64,000 nt of DNA from Allobosea sp. UNC402CLCol (GTDB lineage: Bacteria; Pseudomonadota; Alphaproteobacteria; Rhizobiales; Beijerinckiaceae), in the NCBI RefSeq assembly GCF_000745475.1, contig NZ_JQJJ01000010.1, forward strand, positions 558,001 to 622,000, given 5' to 3'. Position 1 is the stretch's first letter; each line of letters opens with the position of its first letter. The notes beneath the pieces were generated by a model, which was not told the DNA's origin, did not search any database, and saw only the letters and a list, made by a program, of their open reading frames with translations. Shown here piece after piece: positions 34,180 through 41,559 of the stretch. The translations under genes and the position numbers were made by a program.

Positions 34180-35463
34180 ATGAAGAAACGGACTCTCCTG
34201 CTCACCGCCGCAGCCGTGATCCTCGCCGGGGCCGCCGTCGCCGGCAGCGTGTTCTTCGGCGCGCTCGAGACCAGCGTGGTCTCCAAGGCCGTCGAGCGCC
34301 CTCTCGGCGCTGACGAGATGAAGTGGCTCGCCGAGCGCGGCGCCTATGTCGCGGTCGCCGCCGACTGCTATGCCTGCCATACCGCCAAGGACGGCGCCGC
34401 CTGGGCGGGCGGGCTGCCCTTCGAGACGCCTTTCGGCACGCTCTACGCCACCAACATCTCGCCGGACAAGGAATTCGGCATCGGCGCCTGGACCCGGGCG
34501 GAATTCCATCGCTCGGTCAGGGACGGCGTCGGCAAGGGCGAGCGGCACCTCTACCCGGCCATGCCCTATGCCTCCTATCGCGAGATGAGCGAGGAGGACG
34601 TCGACGCCGTCTACGCCTATCTGATGACCCGCGAGCCGATGCGGGTGCCGAACCGGGAGAATGAGCTCTCCTTCCCGTTCAACATCCGCCAGTCTCTCAC
34701 CTTCTGGAACCTCTTCAACCTGCGGCGAGAGGGCTTCGCCACGAACGCCGCGCGATCCGAAGCCTGGAACCGCGGCCGCTACGTCGTCGATGCGCTGGGG
34801 CATTGCGGCGAATGCCACACGCCGCGCAACCTGCTCCAGGGGATGGAATCCGGCGCCTATCTGAAGGGCGCCGTGATCGAAGGGGTCGAGGCGCCTGACA
34901 TCACGAAGGAAGGCCTCGGGCGGATGGGGTTCGACCCGTTGACGCTCGCCCGTTTCATGAAGTCGGGCCTGTCGGCACAGGGCTCGATGACGCACCAGAT
35001 GTTCGAGGTCGTCCATTTCTCCACGCAGTACATGAGCGAGGGCGATCTCCAGGCGATGGCCGCCTATCTCTTCGACCTCGACGCTTTGCCCGCAACGCCG
35101 GTTCCGCCGCCGGCTCCCGCGCCCGTGGAGGTTCCGGCACCCGTCGCTGCGGCGGGGCGCGGCACCTATCTCAACCTTTGCGCTGGCTGCCATGGCGCCG
35201 ACGGCCAGGGCATCCCGCATGTCGCAATCCCGCTGTCGACCAACGCCTCGCTGCGGCTCGCGAGCCCGCGGAACTTCGTCCGCGCCGTGCTCCACGGCAT
35301 TCCCGCCCAGCGCTTTCCTGGGCTGGAGCGCATGGAGGCGATGCCGGCCTTCACCGAGCTGCTCGATGACAAGGCGCTCGCCGACCTGACGAACTGGATG
35401 CGGGCTCGCTGGGGCGGGCGGCAGCCGATCGTGACGGATGAGGAGATTGCGAAGTTTCGGTGA
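34180..35463 (+). CDS. Tri-haem cytochrome c, electron-accepting subunit of the molybdenum hydroxylase
   Basis: A 427-residue membrane-anchored or periplasmic cytochrome. After a Sec signal/anchor (KKRTLLLTAAAVILAGAAVA) three c-type haem motifs occur: CYACH near residue 65, CGECH near 210 and CAGCH near 335. A proline/alanine linker separates the second and third domains. This three-domain layout matches the cytochrome subunits of membrane alcohol dehydrogenases and of Nic-type N-heterocycle hydroxylases. It starts 11 bases after the 2Fe-2S subunit and ends the operon, passing electrons to ubiquinone or a terminal oxidase. Confidence 0.9.
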   Translation: MKKRTLLLTAAAVILAGAAVAGSVFFGALETSVVSKAVERPLGADEMKWLAERGAYVAVAADCYACHTAKDGAAWAGGLPFETPFGTLYATNISPDKEFGIGAWTRAEFHRSVRDGVGKGERHLYPAMPYASYREMSEEDVDAVYAYLMTREPMRVPNRENELSFPFNIRQSLTFWNLFNLRREGFATNAARSEAWNRGRYVVDALGHCGECHTPRNLLQGMESGAYLKGAVIEGVEAPDITKEGLGRMGFDPLTLARFMKSGLSAQGSMTHQMFEVVHFSTQYMSEGDLQAMAAYLFDLDALPATPVPPPAPAPVEVPAPVAAAGRGTYLNLCAGCHGADGQGIPHVAIPLSTNASLRLASPRNFVRAVLHGIPAQRFPGLERMEAMPAFTELLDDKALADLTNWMRARWGGRQPIVTDEEIAKFR

Positions 35464-35502
35464 GGCCAGCTCGCCTCGCGGCCCGGTAATCTCCTTCCCA
35501 GC

Positions 35503-35550
35503 CGTCGGCGCATCGTCATCGAGGTCGACGGCAAGCATCACTTCTCGGAA
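35503..35550 (+). pseudogene. Possible short remnant of a DUF559-type nuclease-like gene
   Basis: Between the cytochrome stop and the end of the next minus-strand gene, one plus frame reads RRRIVIEVDGKHHFSEN. The I-E-V-D-G-x-x-H-F core is the hallmark of DUF559/endonuclease-like domains. Only about 15 residues match and the frame then becomes antisense of the FAD dehydrogenase tail, so if real it is a scrap of a lost gene. Chance similarity is possible. Confidence 0.25.
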
Positions 35551-36959
35551 AACGACCTTCCGTCATTGAGGACTTTTCCGGGATTGAAGATGTTGCTGGG
35601 ATCCAGCGCGCGCTTCAACGTCCGCATCAATGTGAGCTGGCTCGGTTGCTTGTAGTGCGCCAGTTCGGAAACCCGGTAGCTGCCAATTCCGTGTTCGGCG
35701 GAAATGCTGCCCTGATGTCCGGCCACGACGTCATGGACGACACGGTTGATGGCCGTCTTGGCTTCGACTGCAGCGCCAAGCACGTTGAAATGGACGTTCC
35801 CGTCCCCGACATGGCCGAACACGACGAGCTGTAGCCCGTCGAAGGCATTGTGCAGGGCGCTCGTGGCATCGCGAATGAAATCGGGGATGCGGTTGATCGG
35901 CACGGATACGTCATGCTTCACGCTGCGTCCGGATTTCAGCTCGGCCTCGGTTACATGCTCTCGCAGGGCCCACAGGGCCGCGGCCTGCGCCTCCGTCTCG
36001 GCGATCACGCCGTCGCTGGCGTCCCCAGCCTCCAGCGCCATCGTCAAAGCCACTTCCATCGCGTCGCGCAAACCTGACAGGCTCGCCGCTGCCTCGATCA
36101 ACACCGCCCAGGATTGCATCTCCATCGGCGGCTTCAACCCGAAATGCTGTTTCACCAGAGCCAGCGCGGACGGCGAGATCAGTTCGAAAGCAGCGATCGC
36201 GTCGCCGAGCTGGGCGGTGGCATGTCTGAGCAAGGCCAGCGCAGATTCTGGATCGGGCACGGCGAGAAGCGCGGTGATCTTATGTTTCGGCCGAGGTGCC
36301 AGGCGCAGGCTCGCCGCGGTGACGATCCCGAGTGTGCCCTCGGCTCCGATCAGGAGCTGCTTCCAGTCGTATCCGGCATTATCCTTGTGCAAATGGCGCA
36401 GGCCCTCGACGATCGAGCCATCGGCAAGGACCGCTTCCAGCCCAAGCACGCGCTGGCGCGTCATCCCATAGCGCAGCACATTGATGCCGCCGGCATTCGT
36501 CGAGATGATGCCGCCGATCTGGCTGGACCCCTGCGCCGCGAAGCTGATGGGGAAGAGCAGCTCATGCTCCCGCGCCGCCTCCTGCACGGTTTCGAGCACG
36601 ACCCCGGCCTCGGCCGTCATGGTCATGCCGACAGGGTCGATGGCGCGGATCGCCTTCATCCGCGACAGGCTGAGCACGATCTGGGCGCGTCCGGCAATCG
36701 GAACCGCGCCGCCAGCGAGGCTGGTATTGCCGCCTTGCGGCACGATCGCGATGTTCCGTTCGGCGCAGACCCGCACCACGGCAGAGACCTGATCGACGGT
36801 CTTTGGCCGGGCCACTGCGAGGGCAGGCGCACCGAACTCGCCACGCCAGTCCACGCAGTAAGGCGACATGGCTTCACCGGTCAGGACGAGACCGGCGTCA
36901 CCCAGGACAGAGTGCAGTGCCGCCAGGAGCGCGTCGTATGTGCTGGTGGAATCTGTCAT
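35538..36959 (-). CDS. FAD-linked oxidase, GlcD / D-2-hydroxyacid dehydrogenase type
   Basis: A 473-residue flavoenzyme of the vanillyl-alcohol oxidase fold. The FAD-binding domain shows PQGGNTSLAGGAVP and SSQIGGIISTNAGGINVLRYG. The C-terminal catalytic domain carries the conserved His motif GHVGDGNVHFNV, and the end has EHGIG and DPSNIFNPGKVL, all typical of glycolate oxidase GlcD, D-lactate dehydrogenase and D2HGDH. No iron-sulfur partner genes (GlcE/F) are nearby, so it is the single-chain type. Its start overlaps the stop of the lactonase-like gene by 4 bases. It probably oxidises the hydroxy acid released by that enzyme. Confidence 0.85.
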   Translation of the reverse strand: MTDSTSTYDALLAALHSVLGDAGLVLTGEAMSPYCVDWRGEFGAPALAVARPKTVDQVSAVVRVCAERNIAIVPQGGNTSLAGGAVPIAGRAQIVLSLSRMKAIRAIDPVGMTMTAEAGVVLETVQEAAREHELLFPISFAAQGSSQIGGIISTNAGGINVLRYGMTRQRVLGLEAVLADGSIVEGLRHLHKDNAGYDWKQLLIGAEGTLGIVTAASLRLAPRPKHKITALLAVPDPESALALLRHATAQLGDAIAAFELISPSALALVKQHFGLKPPMEMQSWAVLIEAAASLSGLRDAMEVALTMALEAGDASDGVIAETEAQAAALWALREHVTEAELKSGRSVKHDVSVPINRIPDFIRDATSALHNAFDGLQLVVFGHVGDGNVHFNVLGAAVEAKTAINRVVHDVVAGHQGSISAEHGIGSYRVSELAHYKQPSQLTLMRTLKRALDPSNIFNPGKVLNDGRSFSEK

Positions 36960-37849
36960 GAGCCTTGCTGCCCGAAGCCATAGAGGCGGTGCGCGTTTTC
37001 GGTGAGGACGCGGTCACGGCCGGCCGGATCGGGCACCCAATCGGCGAGGAGGTCGAGCAGGTCGCCGACATTCATCATATGCTGCCAGTGCGCGACGTGC
37101 GGCCAGTCGGAACCCCAGACGCAGCGTTCGGGTGCAGCCTCGTGAAGCAGGCGGGCGAAAGGGATCGTGTCGGCGTAGGGCGGCCCCTCAACCGTGTTGC
37201 GGTAAGCACCCGAAAGCTTGACCCAGGCCCCGTCGCGCACGAGCGAGAGAAGCGTCCGGAAGCCGTGATCGGCGATACCGCGCGAGACCGGAAAATGTCC
37301 CCAGTGATCGACGACGAAGGGGACGGGCAGCCGGGCGAGCTTCGGCCCCAGCGGTGGCAGGTCCCTGGCATCGATCAGGAACTGCAGATGCCAGCCCAAC
37401 TCCCTGGCCAGCGCGGCATAGTCGTCCAGCTGGTCGAAGCCGATGCCGCCGCCATAGAGGATGTTGAGGCGCAGGCCGACAACGCCAGCCTCCTTGAGCG
37501 CCGCCAGCTCCCGGTCGGGCAGGCCGAGTGGAATGACGGCGATGCCACGGAGTCGCTCGCGGTTCGCCCTCAGGGTCTCGACCATCAGGCTGTTGTCCAT
37601 GCCATGCACGCTGACCTGGACGAGGACGCCATAGGTCATGCCGGTCGCGTCCAGCATAGCGAGGTAGCTTTCCGGTGTGGCTGGTCCCGGCGTGTAGCTG
37701 CGGTCGGCCACGAAAGGGTGAGCCGGAGGCTGCCCGATGACATGGGCGTGGGTATCGACTGCGCCTTGCGGCACCACAAAGCGCGTCGGCCGGTGCGGAT
37801 GGGGATCGGGCCCCGGGCAAGCTGGCGCCGGCTCGATTGCAGAATTCAT
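36956..37849 (-). CDS. Amidohydrolase family protein, 2-pyrone-4,6-dicarboxylate lactonase (LigI)-like
   Basis: A 297-residue TIM-barrel hydrolase. The metal site starts with AVDTHAHVIG (H-x-H), continues with PFVVDHWGHFP, and the C-terminal Asp is in CVWGSDWPHVAHW, the signature of the LigI-type group. Members hydrolyse lactones of dicarboxylic acids, and some have aldonolactone activity. The start is uncertain between two ATGs; I took the one just after the MFS stop (TGA-G-ATG). Placed between a transporter and a hydroxyacid dehydrogenase, it fits a lactone to hydroxyacid step. Confidence 0.75.
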   Translation of the reverse strand: MNSAIEPAPACPGPDPHPHRPTRFVVPQGAVDTHAHVIGQPPAHPFVADRSYTPGPATPESYLAMLDATGMTYGVLVQVSVHGMDNSLMVETLRANRERLRGIAVIPLGLPDRELAALKEAGVVGLRLNILYGGGIGFDQLDDYAALARELGWHLQFLIDARDLPPLGPKLARLPVPFVVDHWGHFPVSRGIADHGFRTLLSLVRDGAWVKLSGAYRNTVEGPPYADTIPFARLLHEAAPERCVWGSDWPHVAHWQHMMNVGDLLDLLADWVPDPAGRDRVLTENAHRLYGFGQQGS

Positions 37850-37850
37850 C

Positions 37851-39137
37851 TCAACCATCGGCGTGCAGCACCTTGCCGCGCGTTTCCGGCAGCCCATAGG
37901 CGGCCAAGAAAAACAGCACATAGGCGAACAGAGCAAAGAGGCAGATCGCGTTGGCGAGAGTCGTGATCTGCGACAGATAGCCGACGAGGAAGGGGAAGAG
38001 CGCGCCGACACCGCGCCCGAAGTTGTAGCAGAAGCCCTGGCCGGAGCCGCGCAGCCTGGTCGGATAGAGTTCCGTCAAGAAGGCGCCCATGCCGGAGAAA
38101 TAGCCGGAGGCGAAGAAGCCGAGCGGGAAGCCGAGAACCCAGAGCAGCTCGTTCGAGAGTGGGAGCTGCGTATAGGCGAGGACGACCACCATAGCCCCCA
38201 GCGAAAAGGTCAGGAACAGGCTGCGGCGGCCGTATTTGTCCGCGAACCACGCGCCGACGAGGTAGCCTATGAAGGAGCCGATGATGAGCGCCGAGAGATA
38301 GCCGGTCGAGCTCACGATGGAGAGTTTCCGTTCGGTCGTCAGGAAACGCGGCACCCAGAAGGTGATGGCGTAGTAGCCGCCCTGGCAACCGGTGGTGACG
38401 AGCGAAGCGAGAATCGTCGTCTTCAGGATCGGGCCCTGGAAAATCTCGAGGATCGACGGGCGATCGCCGGAGATGGCCAGCTTGGCGCGAGCCTCGACCG
38501 AGATCTCCGGCTCCTTCACATAGGCGCGCAGATAGAGGACCAGCAGCGCCGGCAGCGCTCCCATCGCGAACATCCAGCGCCAGGCCTGCTCGGCCGGCAG
38601 CAGGGAGAACAGCGCGGCCTGCGCCAGCACGGCGAGCCCCCAGCCGACGGCCCAACCCGACTGGACCGAGCCGACGGCCCGGCCCCGGTATTGCGCGCGA
38701 ATCGTCTCGCCCATCAGCACCGCACCCGCGGCCCATTCGCCACCAAAGCCGAGGCCCAGCAAGGCGCGGTAGATGAGGAGCTGCTCGAAATTCTGCGCGA
38801 ACGCACAGAGCAGCGAAAAGAACGAGAACCAGATGATCGTCAGCTGCAGGGTACGGACCCGGCCGATGCGGTCGGCGAGATAGCCGGCCCCCCAGCCGCC
38901 GAGCGCTGAGGCAAGCAAGGTTACCGTCCCGGCAAGACCCGCGGTGCCGGCATCGACCTGCCAGAGCATAATGATCGTGCCGATCACCAGCGGATAGATC
39001 ATGAAGTCCATGCCGTCGAGCGCCCAGCCCGTCGCGCAGGCCCAGAAGGTGCGCTTCTCGGGAGCGGTCATGTCCCTGTAGAAGCCGGTCAGGCTGGTAT
39101 CCTCGACCGGCGTGATCGTGCTTGAAGATGTCGGCAT
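37851..39137 (-). CDS. MFS transporter, aromatic/organic acid:proton symporter type
   Basis: A 428-residue twelve-helix transporter. Markers are WALDGMDFMIYPLVIGTI in helix 1 (the D-G-x-D signature of the acid:H+ symporters, PcaK/MhpT/NanT group), LADRIGRVRTLQLTI (motif A) and YRALLGLGFGGEWAAGAVLMGE in helix 4. GGGAGG precedes the chosen ATG. It is the first gene of the operon with the lactonase-like and FAD dehydrogenase genes, under a nearby AraC-family regulator, and probably imports their organic acid or lactone substrate. Confidence 0.85.
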   Translation of the reverse strand: MPTSSSTITPVEDTSLTGFYRDMTAPEKRTFWACATGWALDGMDFMIYPLVIGTIIMLWQVDAGTAGLAGTVTLLASALGGWGAGYLADRIGRVRTLQLTIIWFSFFSLLCAFAQNFEQLLIYRALLGLGFGGEWAAGAVLMGETIRAQYRGRAVGSVQSGWAVGWGLAVLAQAALFSLLPAEQAWRWMFAMGALPALLVLYLRAYVKEPEISVEARAKLAISGDRPSILEIFQGPILKTTILASLVTTGCQGGYYAITFWVPRFLTTERKLSIVSSTGYLSALIIGSFIGYLVGAWFADKYGRRSLFLTFSLGAMVVVLAYTQLPLSNELLWVLGFPLGFFASGYFSGMGAFLTELYPTRLRGSGQGFCYNFGRGVGALFPFLVGYLSQITTLANAICLFALFAYVLFFLAAYGLPETRGKVLHADG

Positions 39138-39264
39138 TCGTAACCTCCCTTGCATTCGCCTTCCATGGGCGATCAGCTCGAAGGAGAGGTCTTCCAAAAC
39201 GTTGGGAGACGTCTGCCGGAAAATTCTCCAACGGCACACCAACGTCCGCCGTTTTGTCGAAAAA

Positions 39265-40167
39265 TTATCCGTGCCCGCGCTGCAGGCGGCGATAGCGCGC
39301 CGGACTCTCGCCCGTTATGGCTCGAAAAGCGACGCCGAAATGCGACTGCGAGGAGAAGCCAACCGCGAGGGCGATCTCGACGATCGGCAGATTGGAGTTC
39401 GCGAGCAGTCGCCGGGCGGCGAGCACGCGTTGTTCCACCACGAAACGGTGCGGTGTAAGACCGGTGGAGCGCTTGAAACTTCGGATGAAGCTGGAAGGGG
39501 TCATGCCAGCCACTTGCGCCATCTCAGCCAAGGTGACCGGAGCGCTGGCGTTGGCTTGTACGAACTCTGCAACGCGGGCGCGCATCGTCTCGTCCAGGCT
39601 CGGGAGACGATCGGATTTCGGCGAGCCAGGAGCTGCGTAACGGTCCGACAGGTGCAGCGCGAGCGTGTAGGCGATCTGCTCGGCCAAGAGCGCATTGGGC
39701 CGCTGGCCGCTGTCGCTCGCTTCGACCAGCCGCTGGGCCGACATTTTCAGCAGCGGATCTTCGATATCCCAAGCCATGTCCATCAGAGCGATCGGGGCGG
39801 CTGATCCGCGCGCGGCACCGACCTCCTTGAGCAGCGCTTTGCCAAGGTAGAGCAGAAGCAGTTTTCCGGATCCGACCTCGGGCACCGCATCCACGACGAC
39901 ACTGCGCCCCGGCTGCCCGATGCGAAAACGCCCCGCATGAACAGGCCCGTCGCGCCGGATCCGACCATCTTCGATCAACACGTGGCGGCGGACGTCGTAG
40001 AGTGTGATCGCGACCGTCGGGACAGGCAGTTCGCCAAACTCGTAGAGATGTGGGCCGGTCACCTCGCTCACGGCCGCAGCAAAGCCTGTCGTCGACCAAA
40101 GATCGATGAGAGCTGACTGCCTTCGACCTGTGACAAGCTCAGCGTGAAGAAGCGGGTTCAGCTGCAT
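39265..40167 (-). CDS. AraC-family transcriptional regulator
   Basis: A 300-residue regulator with the double helix-turn-helix at the C-terminus: VTLAEMAQVAGMTPSSFIRSFK, then PIVEIALAVGFSSQSHFGVAFR followed by TGESPARYR. The N-terminal 190 residues are a ligand domain without an obvious family. It lies 127 bases upstream of the MFS operon on the same strand and is its probable activator. Confidence 0.85.
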   Translation of the reverse strand: MQLNPLLHAELVTGRRQSALIDLWSTTGFAAAVSEVTGPHLYEFGELPVPTVAITLYDVRRHVLIEDGRIRRDGPVHAGRFRIGQPGRSVVVDAVPEVGSGKLLLLYLGKALLKEVGAARGSAAPIALMDMAWDIEDPLLKMSAQRLVEASDSGQRPNALLAEQIAYTLALHLSDRYAAPGSPKSDRLPSLDETMRARVAEFVQANASAPVTLAEMAQVAGMTPSSFIRSFKRSTGLTPHRFVVEQRVLAARRLLANSNLPIVEIALAVGFSSQSHFGVAFRAITGESPARYRRLQRGHG

Positions 40168-40715
40168 CGAATTGGATCAAGCTGCAAAGACCGCCTCCAA
40201 TAGCATCGATCGTTTGGACTGGCCACCAACGACCCCGCAGCCATCTTAGGTTCGATTCCGCGACAGAACGGTCGACGTTGATCTCACCGGACAGTTTGCG
40301 AACGGGCCGCGATGCAAACTCCGGCTTGCGTGCCGCGCCAGTCGCCCAATCCCGTTCGAGCAACCGGATCCGCCGATCCCCATGCAGCGGCCGCTGACCA
40401 GCGAATATGCGGCTTGCACCGAGCCGCGCAGCCGCGAAGAGATCGGCCTTACATATCTGGAAACCCTCGCGGGAAGCAGGAGCGGAGCAGACGAATGCTT
40501 CGGGCGGCCGACACTCCGAACGGCGCCGCGCTCTGTGCGATCGTCCTGTCACTGGCGGGGCACTGGAGGTCGATGGCGAATCTGGGCTCCTGATCCTGCC
40601 AGAAGAGGCTTGTTCCCGCTGCGCCAATGGCCAAGCGAGCTCGATTGCCAAGCGCCCGTCGCGGGCATATGCCGATTGAATTCATCCGCTGGATCGGACT
40701 TTTGGTCTCGTTTGC
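40168..40715. other. 548-base intergenic region without a recognisable gene
   Basis: Short open frames exist on both strands but their translations are arginine/serine-rich, have no clean ribosome site and no family motif. Base composition is a little lower in GC than the flanking genes. The region separates two unrelated transcription units (AraC leftwards, DeoR rightwards) and presumably holds their divergent promoters plus degenerate DNA. Confidence 0.4.
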
Positions 40716-41486
40716 ATGACACGCGATATCGCAGCGCGACGGCATCGCGCCATCCTGGACGACCTCGATCGGCTGGAATCCGTCACTGTCGAGGAGCTTG
40801 CCCGATCGCTTGAGGTTTCGCGCGAAACCATCCGGCGCGACCTCAAGGTCTTGTCCGCAGACGGACGGCTGTCGATCGTTCATGGCGGAGCCATTCGCAA
40901 CGAGCGCTCGGAAGCATCGTTCGCGAGCCGCCGGTCCGTGAATCGCGAGGGCAAGGAACGGATCGCCAGCCTGGCGGCCTCGATGCTCGGCGACGGCATG
41001 ACGATCCTGCTCGATTCCGGCACGACGACCGAAGCCGTAGCCCGCGCGCTGGCCAGATCGGACCGCAAGAGGCTGGTGGTCCACACGACGTCCCTGGAAA
41101 ACGCGCGGTTGGTCAGCCGCTTGCCGGGGGCCCGGGTCTTTCTGATCGGCGGCGAGTTCGACCGCAATGAGGACGCCACCTCAGGTTCCGAGGCCCTGCG
41201 GGCGATTGCGCGCCTCTCGGCAGACCTTTCCTTTGTCAGCGTCGGAGGGGTCGACATGGAAGGTCGGCTCACCGACTACAACCGCGCCGGAGCGGCGATC
41301 CGGGGTGCGCTTCTGCACGCGGCGGAGCAAGGCTTTCTCATGGCCGACAGCAGCAAGTTCGGGCTGGTTTTACCCAGTCGGATCGAGGGCGAGGAGCGTT
41401 GCGCTGCATTGCTGGTCGACCGGCTTCCGCCAGAGACGATCGGTGCAAAACTCGCCGAAAACAGGGTTCGCGTGCTCGCCGGTTAA
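40716..41486 (+). CDS. DeoR-family transcriptional regulator
   Basis: A 256-residue DeoR/GlpR-type regulator. The N-terminal helix-turn-helix VTVEELARSLEVSRETIRRDLKVLSADGRL is followed by HGGAI, the family hallmark. The C-terminal sugar-phosphate-isomerase-like domain has LDSGTTTEAVARAL and later MADSSKFG. Such regulators usually sense a phosphorylated or small polar metabolite. It stands 73 bases ahead of the demethylase gene, separated by an unusual G/T-only tract. Confidence 0.88.
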   Translation: MTRDIAARRHRAILDDLDRLESVTVEELARSLEVSRETIRRDLKVLSADGRLSIVHGGAIRNERSEASFASRRSVNREGKERIASLAASMLGDGMTILLDSGTTTEAVARALARSDRKRLVVHTTSLENARLVSRLPGARVFLIGGEFDRNEDATSGSEALRAIARLSADLSFVSVGGVDMEGRLTDYNRAGAAIRGALLHAAEQGFLMADSSKFGLVLPSRIEGEERCAALLVDRLPPETIGAKLAENRVRVLAG

Positions 41487-41495
41487 TTTGACTGA

Positions 41496-41526
41496 TTTTG
41501 TGGTTTTTGTTGTTTTTTGTGTTTTG
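41496..41526. promoter_or_regulatory. 31-base G/T-only tract between deoR and the demethylase gene
   Basis: From 41496 to 41526 the plus strand has only T (23) and G (8), in the form of repeated TTTTG/TTTTTTG units, in an otherwise GC-rich genome. It lies 34-64 bases before the demethylase start. Several DeoR-family proteins bind tandem T-rich repeats of the TTTCGTTTT kind, so this may be the operator of the neighbouring DeoR regulator. Function is inferred. Confidence 0.45.
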
Positions 41527-41559
41527 ACGCGATAGGCTGCCTTCATCGCGGAGGCGCTC

